In this document: positions 1-10,376 of the stretch, piece by piece | Numbering within the stretch: the stretch's first letter is position 1 | Layout: each line of letters opens with the position of its first letter | Assembly (NCBI RefSeq): GCF_041928815.1 | Contig: NZ_JBHFEI010000006.1 | Location: forward strand, 124,001-188,000 | Source of the DNA: JBHFEI01 sp041928815 | GTDB lineage: Bacteria > Pseudomonadota > Alphaproteobacteria > Rhizobiales > Rhizobiaceae | Direction of reading: 5' to 3' | Length of the DNA stretch: 64,000 nt | Made by a program: the position numbers and the translations under genes | The notes under the pieces: model-generated | What the model was told of the DNA's origin: nothing | The model's database searches: none | What the model saw: the letters and a program-made list of their open reading frames with translations, nothing else

Positions 1-673
1 TCGGGTGCGGCACCTTGCGGCGCTTGGCGCGGTGAAGCTGGCGCGTCCGGCGCACCTGCTCAAGTTCGCGCTCGAGCCGGACGATCCTGTCCTGCAGGAG
101 CCTCCGGTCGGCCTCGATCTGGGTTTCGCCCGGGCCGCCCATGAAGCCGGCGCCGCCGCGCTGGCGTTCGAGGTGGGTCCAGCTGCGCACCAGCCGGCCC
201 TTCTGGTAATTGAGATGGGCAAGCTCGACCTGCAGCGTGCCTTCCTTGGTCGAAGCGCGCCGCCCGAAGATCTCGAGGATCAGTCCGGTGCGGTCGATGA
301 CCTTGGCGTTCCATTCCTTCTCGAGGTTGCGCTGCTGTACCGGCGTCAGCGGATGGTCGACGATGACGAGGCCGCAATCGCCCTCGACCAGCGCGTGGCC
401 GATCTCCTCGATCTTGCCGGAGCCGATAAGCGTGCCGGGCTTCGGCTGGGCAACGGGGACGATCGCGCCGTAGACGACCTCGAGATCGATCGCGCGCGCA
501 AGGCCGACCGCCTCTTCCAGCCGGCTCTCGTCGGACCGCAGCGTCACCGTCTCCGCCGCCTTCCGTCCAGACGGCTTCACCACCGGGACGATGACCGCGG
601 CGCGCATGTCGTCGCGCTTGCGTTCCAGTTCAGGAATGATGGAGGCTAGCGTCTTCTGCGATGCCTTGCTCAC
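1..673 (-). CDS. hflX: GTPase HflX, N-terminal part (cut by window edge)
   Basis: HflX is a ribosome-associated GTPase that rescues or splits 50S/70S ribosomes under stress. Only the first 224 residues lie in the window. They cover the HflX N-terminal domain and the family motif GGPGETQIE at about residues 179-187, followed by the start of the basic coiled-coil linker. The G domain lies beyond the edge. The start is a GTG whose last two bases overlap the hfq stop (GTGA, 670-673), which implies translational coupling to hfq. This is the usual hfq-hflX order in alphaproteobacteria. Identification rests on the N-domain motif and the neighbour. Confidence 0.93.
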   Translation of the reverse strand, partial: MSKASQKTLASIIPELERKRDDMRAAVIVPVVKPSGRKAAETVTLRSDESRLEEAVGLARAIDLEVVYGAIVPVAQPKPGTLIGSGKIEEIGHALVEGDCGLVIVDHPLTPVQQRNLEKEWNAKVIDRTGLILEIFGRRASTKEGTLQVELAHLNYQKGRLVRSWTHLERQRGGAGFMGGPGETQIEADRRLLQDRIVRLERELEQVRRTRQLHRAKRRKVPHP

Positions 674-912
674 GAAGCGCTGTCTTCAGCCTCGAACATC
701 TGCAGCGGCTGCCCGGGCATGATGGTCGAAATGGCATGCTTGTAGACGAGCTGCGAATGGCCGTCACGGCGCAGAAGCACGCAGAAGTTGTCGAAAGATG
801 TCACGACGCCCGTCAGCTTGACGCCGTTGATGAGGAAGATCGTGAGGGAAATTTTCTGCTTGCGGACCGTGTTGAGAAAGAGATCCTGCAAGTTCTGAGA
901 ACGTTCCGCCAT
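670..912 (-). CDS. hfq: RNA chaperone Hfq
   Basis: Hfq is a hexameric Sm-like protein that pairs small RNAs with mRNAs. The 80-residue product shows the Sm1 core (residues about 8-50, with LQDLFLN near the start and FLINGVKLTGVV) and the Sm2 motif YKHAIST at about 57-63, which holds the proximal-face KH pair. The acidic C-tail is short, as usual in rhizobia. It lies downstream of ntrYX with about 200 bases between, room for its own promoter, and overlaps hflX by 4 bases. The length fits the family exactly. Confidence 0.98.
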   Translation of the reverse strand: MAERSQNLQDLFLNTVRKQKISLTIFLINGVKLTGVVTSFDNFCVLLRRDGHSQLVYKHAISTIMPGQPLQMFEAEDSAS

Positions 913-1115
913 GGCGCCGCTTCTTTCTTATTGAAGCCGGCCTGGAACGACCGGTTGTTCATGTCAAAAAATCCGGCGCATCCAGCCGTCCCCGAGCGCC
1001 GGACTCTTGGGTATCAAATCGTCAAGTTTTCCGCAATGTCGAAAACGGACATCGATGGCATGCGATAGAAATCGCGGAGTTGCGGCAAAGGGCGGATTCC
1101 CGGCCTGAGCACCGG

Positions 1116-2480
1116 TTACACGCCGAGCGACTTCAGCTTCCGGTGCAGCGCGGAACGCTCCATGCCGACGAATTCGGCGGTGCGGGAGATGTTGCCGCCG
1201 AAACGGTTGATCTGCGCGATCAGATAGTCGCGCTCGAACATTTCCCGCGCCTCGCGCAGCGGCAGCGTCATGATGTGCTGGTGGCCCTCGGAAGAAATTT
1301 TCGGCAGGGTGTCGCCGACCTCCGCCGGCAGCATGTCGGCGCTGATCGGTGTCTCCGGCCCGTCGCTGCGCGCGAGAATCATCAGCCGCTCGATATTGTT
1401 GCGCAACTGCCGGATGTTGCCCGGCCAGTCATGCGCCTGCAGCACGGCGAGCGCGTCGTCGCCGATCTTGCGGCCGCGGATGCCGGCCTGCTCGCTGATC
1501 TGCCGCATGAACATGTCGACGAGGAACGGGATGTCCTCGCGCCGCTCGGCGAGCGCCGGCACGCGGATCGGGATCACGGCGAGGCGATGGTAGAGGTCCT
1601 CGCGGAAGGCCCCTTCCGCGATGTGGCTTTCGAGGTTGTAGGCCGTCGACGAGATGATGCGCACGTCGACCTTGACCCGCTTCGAGCCTCCGACGCGCTC
1701 GAACTGCTGGTCGACGAGCACGCGCAGGATCTTGTTCTGCGTCTCGCGCGGCATTTCGCCGACCTCGTCGAGATAGAGGATGCCGCCATGGGCCTCCTCC
1801 AGCGCGCCGGTGCGACGCGGCTGCCCGGACGTCCCTTCCGTGCCGAAGAGGGCGATCTCCATGCGCTCGGGCGTGATCGCCGCGGCGTTGAGCGCCACGA
1901 AGGGTCCGCCGGCGCGCGACGACTTGCGGTGGATCATCCGCGCCACCAGTTCCTTGCCGGAACCGGACGGCCCGTGGATCATCACGCGGCTGTTGGTCGG
2001 GGCCACCTTTTCGATGTTCTGGCGAAGCTGCGACACGGCGACCGAGGTGCCGATCAGTTCGACCGGGTCGCCGGAGCGCTTCTTCAGCTCCGTCACCTCG
2101 CGCTTCAGCTTGGAGTTTTCCAGCGCCCGCTCGGCGATCAGGATCAGCCGGTCGGCCTTGAACGGCTTCTCGATGAAATCATAGGCGCCACGGCGGATTG
2201 CAGAGACCGCCGTCTCGATGTTGCCGTGGCCGGAGATCATCACGACCGGCAGGTCCGGATGGCGGCTCTTGATCTCGTCGAGAAGCGCAAGCCCGTCGAG
2301 GCGGCTTCCCTGCATCCAGATGTCGAGGAAGACGAGGCGCGGCAGCCGGTCGCCGATCGCGACCAGGGCGCTGTCGCTGTCGAAGGCCGTGCGCGTCTCG
2401 TAGCCTTCGTCCGACAGGATGCCGGACACGATGTCGCGAATGTCTTCCTCGTCGTCGACAACCAGAATGTCAGCAGCCAT
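1116..2480 (-). CDS. ntrX: Nitrogen regulation response regulator NtrX
   Basis: Response regulator partner of NtrY, linked to nitrogen, redox and envelope control in alphaproteobacteria. It has a receiver domain at residues 1-120 with D9/D10 and a phospho-acceptor D53 (FLDIWM), a central AAA+ domain with Walker A GPSGSGKE at about 168, Walker B YLDEVGEM, and a C-terminal Fis-type helix-turn-helix (RTAEFVGMERSALHRKLK). The sigma-54 contact loop GAFTGA is absent: the place where it should be reads TEGTSGQPRRTGA. The protein therefore probably acts without sigma-54. It starts 3 bases after ntrY ends. Confidence 0.96.
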   Translation of the reverse strand: MAADILVVDDEEDIRDIVSGILSDEGYETRTAFDSDSALVAIGDRLPRLVFLDIWMQGSRLDGLALLDEIKSRHPDLPVVMISGHGNIETAVSAIRRGAYDFIEKPFKADRLILIAERALENSKLKREVTELKKRSGDPVELIGTSVAVSQLRQNIEKVAPTNSRVMIHGPSGSGKELVARMIHRKSSRAGGPFVALNAAAITPERMEIALFGTEGTSGQPRRTGALEEAHGGILYLDEVGEMPRETQNKILRVLVDQQFERVGGSKRVKVDVRIISSTAYNLESHIAEGAFREDLYHRLAVIPIRVPALAERREDIPFLVDMFMRQISEQAGIRGRKIGDDALAVLQAHDWPGNIRQLRNNIERLMILARSDGPETPISADMLPAEVGDTLPKISSEGHQHIMTLPLREAREMFERDYLIAQINRFGGNISRTAEFVGMERSALHRKLKSLGV

Positions 2481-2483
2481 GGG

Positions 2484-4742
2484 TCATGTCCTGTCCTGTT
2501 TTTCGCTTTCGGCGGTGGGAGCGCCGCCAGACGGCAGTATCACGCGGATCATCGCGCCGCGGCCGGCGTCGAAATCCGCCGGGGCATCGTGCAGCTCGAG
2601 CTGCCCGCCGTGATCCTCGACGATCTTCTTGACGATGGCGAGGCCGAGGCCCGTCCCCTTCTCCCGCATCGTCATGTAGGGTTCGAGGATGCGGTGCCGG
2701 TTCTCGGTCGGCAGGCCCTTGCCGTTGTCGATGATGTCGACGGTGATCAGACCCGTCGCCTCGTCGAGCCGCGAGCGCACCATCACCTTGTGTTCGTCGC
2801 GACCCGCATCGGCCGGCAGCGCCTCGATCGCCTCGACGGCGTTCTTGACGATGTTGCCGAAGGCCTGGCCGAGCATCCGCCCGTCGAACATGCCTTCGAG
2901 CGGCTCGTCACCGAAGTCGCGGATGAAGGCGATGTGATTGTTGCCCATCTCGCGCAGGAACACCGCGTCCTTCAGGATCGCGCGGAGATCCGCCTTCTCC
3001 TTCGCCGGTTTCGGCATGCGCGCGAAGGACGAGAACTCGTCGACCATGCGGCCGATGTCCTCGACCTGGCGGACGATCGTGTCGGTGCACTGGTCGAAGA
3101 CGGTTCGGTCGTCCGGATTGATCTGCTTGCCGTAGCGACGCTTCAGCCGCTCGGCCGAAAGCTGGATCGGCGTCAGCGGGTTCTTGATCTCGTGGGCGAT
3201 GCGTCTGGCCACGTCGGCCCAGGCGGTCGAACGCTGGGCGATGACGAGATCGGTGATGTCGTCGATCGTGACCACATGGGATTCCTTGGCGTCGCGCGAT
3301 TCCTCGCGCGTCACCTGCACGTTCAGCGTCCGCTCCTTGCCGCCGCGCATGATGTTGATCTGGCGGTGGTGGTCCGAGCGGTGGCGTGTTGCAGCCTCCG
3401 TCAACACCGCGTCGATCTCCGGCGCGAGCTCGCCGAGCGGCTGGCCGATCACCTTGTCGGCAGAAAGCCCGAGCAGGTCCTCGGAGGACGGGTTGATGAT
3501 CGTGATGCGCCGATCCTCGCCGACGCCGATCACGGCCGCGGTGACGCCCGACAGCACCGCCTCGATGAAGTGGCGCCGCTGGTCCATCTCGTCCTTGGCA
3601 TGGATGATCTCGTCGCGCTGCGTGCGGATCTCGGCGATCATCTTGTTGAAGGTGCGCGACAGGCTGCCGACGTCGCCATCGACGGCGCGCACCGGGACGA
3701 CGACGCTCAGATTGCCGGTGGCGACGCTGTCGGCCGCGCCGATCAGCAGGCGGATCGGCCGCACGATCCGGTCGGCAACCGCGATCGCGGCCCAGATCGC
3801 CGCCAGCAGCACGATCAGCGCGAAGCCGAGATAGAGGACGCCGAAGGCAAGCTGCAGCGACATGCGGCTAGCCTGGAGCGACCGGTATTCGGCGGCATTC
3901 TCCTCCATCAGCCGCATCGAATCCATCACGCCGGCATCGACGGTGCGCACCGTGTAGAGATAGGCGCCCTCGATGGCGTTCAGCGGAATGACCGCGCCGA
4001 CGAGGTTGGTGATGCCGGGCGGGATCAGCGTCGGCTGGCCGGCAACGGTGCGCTCGAGCGCGTCGCGCGGGATGGCCGGCAGCGGCATCTCCGTCGGGAT
4101 GTTCGCCTGGATGATCGCCGAGCCGTCGGCGCGCACGAGAAAGGCGCCGAGCATGCCGCGTCCCCGCGCCTGCCGGGTCATCAGTTCGATGAAGCCGGTG
4201 CGGTCGAGGCTGTAGATCTGGCGGTTGCGGTCGAGGTCGTTCGCCATCGAGGCCGTCTGGCCCTGGAGGTAGCTGGCGTTCTCGAGCACATAGGCCTTGG
4301 CGACGCTGAGCGAGGAATTGACAATCGACTGCGTGCGCAGCGAAAACCACCGGTCGAGGCCGACGTCGAGCGTGATCGAGGCGAAGATCGCGACGAGGAT
4401 CGCCGGCGTGATTGCCACAATCGAGAACAGGGCGACGATGCGCACATGCAGCCGGGCCGCGGCCCGCCCGCGCGATCGCGCCCGCATCAGGCGGACGATC
4501 TCGCGGGTGATCAGGTAGATCAGGCCGATGACGAAGACAGCGTTGACCGAGGCGAGCGTGAAGACGATGTTGGTCTCGGGGCGGATCGGCGTCAGGCCGA
4601 GCAGGACCACAAGCGACACGGTGGCGCAGATCAGCGCGCCGATCGCGAGAATGAGGCCGGGCAAGGCGAAGGAGGCGCGGCGATCATGAGCGCCCGCCTG
4701 TCCGTCCTCGCCCGACATCGCCACGGCCATGCCATCCGCCAT
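2484..4742 (-). CDS. ntrY: Sensor histidine kinase NtrY
   Basis: Inner-membrane kinase that phosphorylates NtrX. Several N-terminal transmembrane helices flank a periplasmic loop. These are followed by a HAMP domain (IVRPIRLLIGAADSVATG), a PAS domain, the HisKA box with catalytic histidine in HEIKNPLTPIQLSAERLKRR, and a HATPase domain with DNGKGLP and GTGLGLAIVKK. The frame is open up to 4835, but I start at the ATG at 4742 (752 aa), where homologue-like sequence begins. A methionine 8 codons further in is also possible. It is separated from ntrC by about 144 bases that contain a small inverted repeat. Confidence 0.93.
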   Translation of the reverse strand: MADGMAVAMSGEDGQAGAHDRRASFALPGLILAIGALICATVSLVVLLGLTPIRPETNIVFTLASVNAVFVIGLIYLITREIVRLMRARSRGRAAARLHVRIVALFSIVAITPAILVAIFASITLDVGLDRWFSLRTQSIVNSSLSVAKAYVLENASYLQGQTASMANDLDRNRQIYSLDRTGFIELMTRQARGRGMLGAFLVRADGSAIIQANIPTEMPLPAIPRDALERTVAGQPTLIPPGITNLVGAVIPLNAIEGAYLYTVRTVDAGVMDSMRLMEENAAEYRSLQASRMSLQLAFGVLYLGFALIVLLAAIWAAIAVADRIVRPIRLLIGAADSVATGNLSVVVPVRAVDGDVGSLSRTFNKMIAEIRTQRDEIIHAKDEMDQRRHFIEAVLSGVTAAVIGVGEDRRITIINPSSEDLLGLSADKVIGQPLGELAPEIDAVLTEAATRHRSDHHRQINIMRGGKERTLNVQVTREESRDAKESHVVTIDDITDLVIAQRSTAWADVARRIAHEIKNPLTPIQLSAERLKRRYGKQINPDDRTVFDQCTDTIVRQVEDIGRMVDEFSSFARMPKPAKEKADLRAILKDAVFLREMGNNHIAFIRDFGDEPLEGMFDGRMLGQAFGNIVKNAVEAIEALPADAGRDEHKVMVRSRLDEATGLITVDIIDNGKGLPTENRHRILEPYMTMREKGTGLGLAIVKKIVEDHGGQLELHDAPADFDAGRGAMIRVILPSGGAPTAESEKQDRT

Positions 4743-4864
4743 CTGATCGCAACCCTTCTGCGGCCCGTTGCCGGACCGGCCACCGCGCGCCGGAGTGCAC
4801 CGTTCAGACCGGTGAATCGCCTCTATGCCCCGCACCTGTTCGAAGCAAGGGAATGTGGCGAAAA

Positions 4865-4880
4865 TGCAACTATTGTTGCA
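4865..4880. repeat. Short inverted repeat between ntrC and ntrY
   Basis: TGCAAC-TATT-GTTGCA is a perfect 6-base inverted repeat with a 4-base spacer. It sits in the ntrC-ntrY intergenic region, about 120 bases upstream of the chosen ntrY start. It could be an operator or a weak hairpin. No protein can be assigned. Confidence 0.35.
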
Positions 4881-4886
4881 ACGAAG

Positions 4887-6341
<1,455 letters not shown>

Positions 6342-6346
6342 CTCGG

Positions 6347-7477
6347 TTATCCTTTTGTCGTCGGGAGGTCGCCGTCCTCCACCGCCTTGCCCTTGGAGGC
6401 CGGAAGCAGGACGCGGAACGTGGTGCGGTGGCTCTGGCTGTCGCATTCGACGATGCCGCCATGGCCGCCGATGATCTTGGCAACCAGAGCGAGGCCGAGG
6501 CCGGAACCGTTCGTCTTGGTGGTGATGAAGGGATCGAAGAGATGCGGCAGGAGATCCGAGGGAACGCCCGGGCCGTTGTCGTGCACGCAGAATTCCAGCG
6601 GCAGCGAGATCTTCTCGCGCGTTCCGGCGACCGAGAGGCGGATGCCGGGGCGATAGGCCGTCGTCAGCTGGATCTCGCCGTCCGGCTTGTCGCCGATCGC
6701 CTCGGCTGCGTTTTTCACGAGGTTGAGGAAGACCTGCACCAGCTGGTCACGGTTGGCGAAGACCGGCGGCAGCGAGGGATCGTAATTCTCGGTGATGCGG
6801 ATCTTGCGGGCGAAGCCCGCCTTGGCGATCGCCTTCACATGGTCGAGCACCGAATGGATGTTGAGCGGTACCCGGTCGACAGGCCGCTCGTCGGAGAACA
6901 CCTCCATCCGGTCGACGAGCGAGACGATCCGGTCCGTCTCGTCGCAGATCAGCCGTGTCAGCGCCCGGTCCTCGTCGCCGACCGCCGTTTCGAGAAGCTG
7001 GGCTGCGCCGCGAATGCCCGAAAGCGGATTCTTGATCTCGTGCGCCAGCATCGAGGCAAGGCCGGTCACCGAGCGGGCGGCGGCGCGGTGGGTCAGCTGG
7101 CGGTCGATCTTGTCGGCCATCGAGCGTTCCTGGAAGACGATGACGACGCTGCCGGGCTCCGAGATCACCGGCGCGACATAGAGGTCGACCAGCTTGTCGG
7201 CGCCGAGCCGCGGCGAGGACAGGTCGACCCGGTACTCGTTGACCGGCGCGCGGCGCTCGCGCACCTGCTCGATCAGCGTCAGCAGCGGACTGCCGAAGGG
7301 GATGAAGGCGCTGATCGTGTGGCGCGCCAGATAGTTGGCGCTGACGCCGAAGAATGATTCCGCTTCCCAGTTGGCAAAGGCGACCAGTCCGTTCTCCTTG
7401 ACGAGGATCACCGGATTCTGGATGGCGTTCAGCACCGCCATCGGCAGCGCCGCCTTCTTGTCCTCGTCCCTGACCAT
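6347..7477 (-). CDS. ntrB: Nitrogen regulation sensor kinase/phosphatase NtrB (GlnL)
   Basis: Cytosolic kinase controlled by PII that phosphorylates or dephosphorylates NtrC. There is no transmembrane segment. A PAS domain (about 10-120) is followed by the H-box HEIKNPLSGIRGAAQLLE, then HATPase motifs NLVKNAAEAIG, DNGPGVP and GSGLGLALVAK. I give the ATG at 7477 (376 aa). A GTG at 7486 forms GTGA with the dusB stop, follows a GGAGG and would add three residues; it is equally plausible and would couple the two genes. This is the classical nifR3-ntrB-ntrC operon. Confidence 0.95.
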   Translation of the reverse strand: MVRDEDKKAALPMAVLNAIQNPVILVKENGLVAFANWEAESFFGVSANYLARHTISAFIPFGSPLLTLIEQVRERRAPVNEYRVDLSSPRLGADKLVDLYVAPVISEPGSVVIVFQERSMADKIDRQLTHRAAARSVTGLASMLAHEIKNPLSGIRGAAQLLETAVGDEDRALTRLICDETDRIVSLVDRMEVFSDERPVDRVPLNIHSVLDHVKAIAKAGFARKIRITENYDPSLPPVFANRDQLVQVFLNLVKNAAEAIGDKPDGEIQLTTAYRPGIRLSVAGTREKISLPLEFCVHDNGPGVPSDLLPHLFDPFITTKTNGSGLGLALVAKIIGGHGGIVECDSQSHRTTFRVLLPASKGKAVEDGDLPTTKG

Positions 7478-7482
7478 CCTGC

Positions 7483-8487
7483 TCACGCCGCCTCCGCCGG
7501 TTGTCCGAAATCCGCGCCGTCGGCGATCGCCGCCGTCACGCGCCGCAGCACCGTCGCCGGATCGGTCGAGGTCATGATCGCGGCCTTCTCGGCGGCCGCG
7601 AGCATCGGCGCGAAGCGTTGCATGTACCAGCCGAGGTGCTTTCTGGCATGACGGAGGCCGGCCTCGATGCCATAGAAGGACAGCATCGCCTCGTAGTGCT
7701 CGGCGACGAGGCGCGCCATGGCGGCGCGGCCGGGCACCGTTGCGGCGCCCGCGAGCCAGGCGGCATGCCATGGACGTCCCTGGCAGGCACGCCCGACCAT
7801 CACCGCATCCGCACCGGAACGGGCGAGGATCTCCTCGGCATCCGCGCGGCTGTCGACATCGCCATTGGCGACGAGCGGCACGGACACCGCCTCTCGCACC
7901 GCGCGGATCGCATCCCAGTCCGCCCTGCCGGTATAGAACTGCATGCGGGTGCGGCCATGCACCGTGATCATCGCCACCCCGGCCGCCTCGGCGCGGCGCG
8001 CGATCTCGGGCGCGTTGATCGACTGCGCGTCCCAGCCGAGGCGCATCTTCACCGTGACCGGAACGGAGACAGCCTTGACCGTCGCCTCGATCAGCGACAG
8101 CGCGTGGTCCGGCTCGCGCATCAGCGCCGATCCCGAGTAGCCGCCCGTCACCTTCTTCGCCGGGCAGCCCATGTTGATGTCGATGATGTCGGCGCCGTTG
8201 TCGGCGGCAATCCGGGCGGCCTGCGCCATCCAGCACGCTTCCCGCCCGGCCAGTTGCACGATATGAGGACGGATGCCGCTGTTTTTCAGGCGTGCCCAGG
8301 ATTCGCTCGCATGGCCCGCGAGTTCACGGCTCGCCACCATTTCCGTGACGACGAAGCCGGCGCCGAAACGCCAGGCAAGCGCGCGGAACGGCAGGTCCGT
8401 CACTCCGGACATCGGCGCGAGCGCCACCCGGTTGCGGATCTCGATATGGCCAACCCGGAACGACGATGCTAAACCCTGTCTTTGCAA
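7483..8487 (-). CDS. dusB: tRNA dihydrouridine synthase DusB (NifR3)
   Basis: FMN-dependent enzyme that reduces uridines in the tRNA D-loop. Motifs seen are LAPMSGVTDLPFR at the N-terminus, DINMGCPAKKV with the catalytic cysteine at about residue 109, KMRLGWD, ITVHGRTR, and GNGDV and VMVGRA phosphate-binding segments: a full TIM-barrel Dus of 334 aa. The start is TTG (TTG CAA AGA); no in-frame ATG lies near, and the rhizobial family starts around here. It is the first gene of the ntrBC operon and is divergent from ispDF. Confidence 0.95.
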   Translation of the reverse strand: MQRQGLASSFRVGHIEIRNRVALAPMSGVTDLPFRALAWRFGAGFVVTEMVASRELAGHASESWARLKNSGIRPHIVQLAGREACWMAQAARIAADNGADIIDINMGCPAKKVTGGYSGSALMREPDHALSLIEATVKAVSVPVTVKMRLGWDAQSINAPEIARRAEAAGVAMITVHGRTRMQFYTGRADWDAIRAVREAVSVPLVANGDVDSRADAEEILARSGADAVMVGRACQGRPWHAAWLAGAATVPGRAAMARLVAEHYEAMLSFYGIEAGLRHARKHLGWYMQRFAPMLAAAEKAAIMTSTDPATVLRRVTAAIADGADFGQPAEAA

Positions 8488-8523
8488 ATGCTTATCTTTC
8501 GGGCATATCGAATGTCTGCACTA

Positions 8524-8552
8524 TTTTTAGACATCAATTTCTGGCTTGCCAA
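8524..8552 (-). promoter_or_regulatory. Putative sigma-70 promoter of dusB-ntrBC
   Basis: Read on the minus strand, TTGGCA (8552-8547) and TAAAAA (8529-8524) are 17 bases apart. The predicted transcript start lies about 30 bases before the dusB TTG. The whole 8488-8658 divergent region is AT-rich compared with its surroundings. On the plus strand, TTGCCA near 8546 with a weaker -10 could serve ispDF. Found by eye only. Confidence 0.45.
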
Positions 8553-8658
8553 GTGATTTTAGCAAAGCTGGATAAAAATTCCGCAGCAACTGGCCATGCC
8601 TCTTTCTTCACGCTAGAGGTCGGTCGCGAACGATTTCGTCAGGGAACCCGGAGCGCCG

Positions 8659-9873
8659 ATGCAGCAAGATGACGACATCTCCTGCGCCGTGGTGGTCGTG
8701 GCCGCCGGCCGGGGCGAGCGGGCGGGCGCGCCGGAGGAAGGGCCGAAACAGTATCGCCGCATCGGCGGGCGGCCCGTCATCTCCCATACGCTCGACGTCT
8801 TCGCCCGCTGGCCGCACACGCGCGACCTCGTCGTCGTCATCCATCCCGACGACGAGGCGCTTCTTTCGTCGGCGATCGCCGAGATGCGGCACGCGGCCGC
8901 CGTCCGCTTCGTCCATGGCGGGCCGACGCGCCAGGCCTCGGTGCTGGCCGGGCTCGAGGCTCTTCGCGACGCCCCGCCGCGCTATGTGATGATCCAGGAT
9001 GCCGTGCGCCCCTTCATCGACCACGAACTGCTGGAGCGCACCCGCCTCGCCTTCCGCATGGGTGCCACCGGCGTGCTTCCGGCGGTGGCCGTCGCCGACA
9101 CGCTGAAGCGCAGCAACAGCCTGTCGATGGTGACGGAAACCGTGTCGCGCGCGGGCCTGTTCGCCGCGCAGACGCCGCAATCCTTCACCTATGACGCGAT
9201 CGTCGAGGCCCACCGGCGCGCGCGCGATTCGGGCGCGCGCGATTTCACCGACGATGCCTCGATCGCCGAATGGGCGGGGCTGCCGGTGCTCCTGATCGAA
9301 GGGCTCGCCGACAATGTCAAGCTGACGCTCAGAGGAGACCTCGTCATGGCCGACGAACGGCTGAAAGCCTCCGCCCTTCCCGACGTGCGCACCGGCAACG
9401 GCTATGACGTGCATGTCCTCGTCGACGGCGAGGGCGTGACGCTCTGCGGCGTGTTCATTGCCCACGACCAGGCGCTGCAGGGCCATTCCGATGCCGACGT
9501 CGCGCTGCACGCGCTGACCGACGCGCTGCTCGCGACCTGCGGCGCCGGCGATATCGGCGACCATTTCCCCCCGTCCGATCCGCAATGGCGCGGCGCGGCG
9601 TCGACGATCTTCCTCGACCATGCGGCGAAGATCGTGCGCGAACGCGGCGGCACGATCATGAATGCCGACGTGACGCTGATCGCCGAGGCGCCGAAGATCG
9701 GCCCGCACCGCCAGGCCATGCGCGAAAACCTTGCCGCCTGCCTCGACATCACGCTCGACCGCTGTTCGGTCAAGGCGACGACCAACGAGAAGATCGGCTT
9801 CGTCGGCCGCCGCGAGGGGATCGCCGCCATCGCCACAGCGACGGTCGTCTATCCGGCGAGGACCGTCCGGTGA
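8659..9873 (+). CDS. ispDF: Bifunctional IspD/IspF (MEP isoprenoid pathway)
   Basis: A fusion of 2-C-methyl-D-erythritol 4-phosphate cytidylyltransferase (residues about 8-235) with 2-C-methyl-D-erythritol 2,4-cyclodiphosphate synthase (about 245-404). The IspD part shows the nucleotide loop VVAAGRGER, QDAVRPF and DDASIAE. The IspF part shows the zinc-site sequence GNGYDVH, GHSDADV and DIGDHFPPSD. Together they catalyse two non-adjacent steps of the non-mevalonate pathway. The fusion is typical of alphaproteobacteria. The stop overlaps the next gene as GTGA. Confidence 0.96.
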   Translation: MQQDDDISCAVVVVAAGRGERAGAPEEGPKQYRRIGGRPVISHTLDVFARWPHTRDLVVVIHPDDEALLSSAIAEMRHAAAVRFVHGGPTRQASVLAGLEALRDAPPRYVMIQDAVRPFIDHELLERTRLAFRMGATGVLPAVAVADTLKRSNSLSMVTETVSRAGLFAAQTPQSFTYDAIVEAHRRARDSGARDFTDDASIAEWAGLPVLLIEGLADNVKLTLRGDLVMADERLKASALPDVRTGNGYDVHVLVDGEGVTLCGVFIAHDQALQGHSDADVALHALTDALLATCGAGDIGDHFPPSDPQWRGAASTIFLDHAAKIVRERGGTIMNADVTLIAEAPKIGPHRQAMRENLAACLDITLDRCSVKATTNEKIGFVGRREGIAAIATATVVYPARTVR

Positions 9874-10376
9874 GCCCGTTTCCGCCCGATATCCTCGCCC
9901 GCGCCAAGGCGCTCGTCGCGCTTTGCGCAGAGCGCAAACTGCTGGTCGCGACGGCCGAATCCTGCACCGGCGGCTTGATCGCCGCAGCGCTGACCGAGGT
10001 CACCGGTTCCTCCGCCGTGGTCGACCGCGGCTTCGTGACCTATTCGAACGCGGCGAAGATGGAACTGATCGGGGTCGAGGCGGCGACGCTTGACGCGTTC
10101 GGCGCGGTGTCGCGGCAGACGGCGGTCGAGATGGTGTCCGGCGCGCTCTGCCGCTCCTCGGCCGATATCGCTGTCTCCGTCACCGGCATCGCCGGGCCTG
10201 GCGGAGGAAGCGCGCAGAAGCCGGTCGGGCTCGTGCATCTGGCGGCAAGGCGGCGCGGCGGCGCGGTGATCCATCGGGAAATGCGCTATGGCGACATCGG
10301 CCGGGCGGAGGTACGCCTCGCGACGCTTGGCACCGCCCTCGATCTCCTCTCCGAGGCTGCGCTTCAGGAGGTGTAG
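9870..10376 (+). CDS. pncC: CinA C-terminal domain protein / nicotinamide-nucleotide amidase (PncC type)
   Basis: A 168-residue stand-alone CinA C-terminal domain, predicted to deamidate NMN in NAD recycling. Family signatures are TAESCTGGLI near residue 26, GSSAVVDRGFVTYSN, and the glycine-rich VTGIAGPGGGS with the downstream KPVGLVH. The GTG start at 9870 overlaps the ispDF stop (GTGA); an ATG far upstream would run inside ispDF. The 3' end overlaps the convergent COQ10-type gene by 13 bases. The exact substrate is inferred from the family. Confidence 0.9.
   Translation: MSPFPPDILARAKALVALCAERKLLVATAESCTGGLIAAALTEVTGSSAVVDRGFVTYSNAAKMELIGVEAATLDAFGAVSRQTAVEMVSGALCRSSADIAVSVTGIAGPGGGSAQKPVGLVHLAARRRGGAVIHREMRYGDIGRAEVRLATLGTALDLLSEAALQEV

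Noticed and set aside
6347..8236. A fused DusB-NtrB protein of 629 residues
   Set aside because: The first about 250 codons are dusB read out of frame; NtrB has its own start near 7480 and DusB is complete in its own frame.
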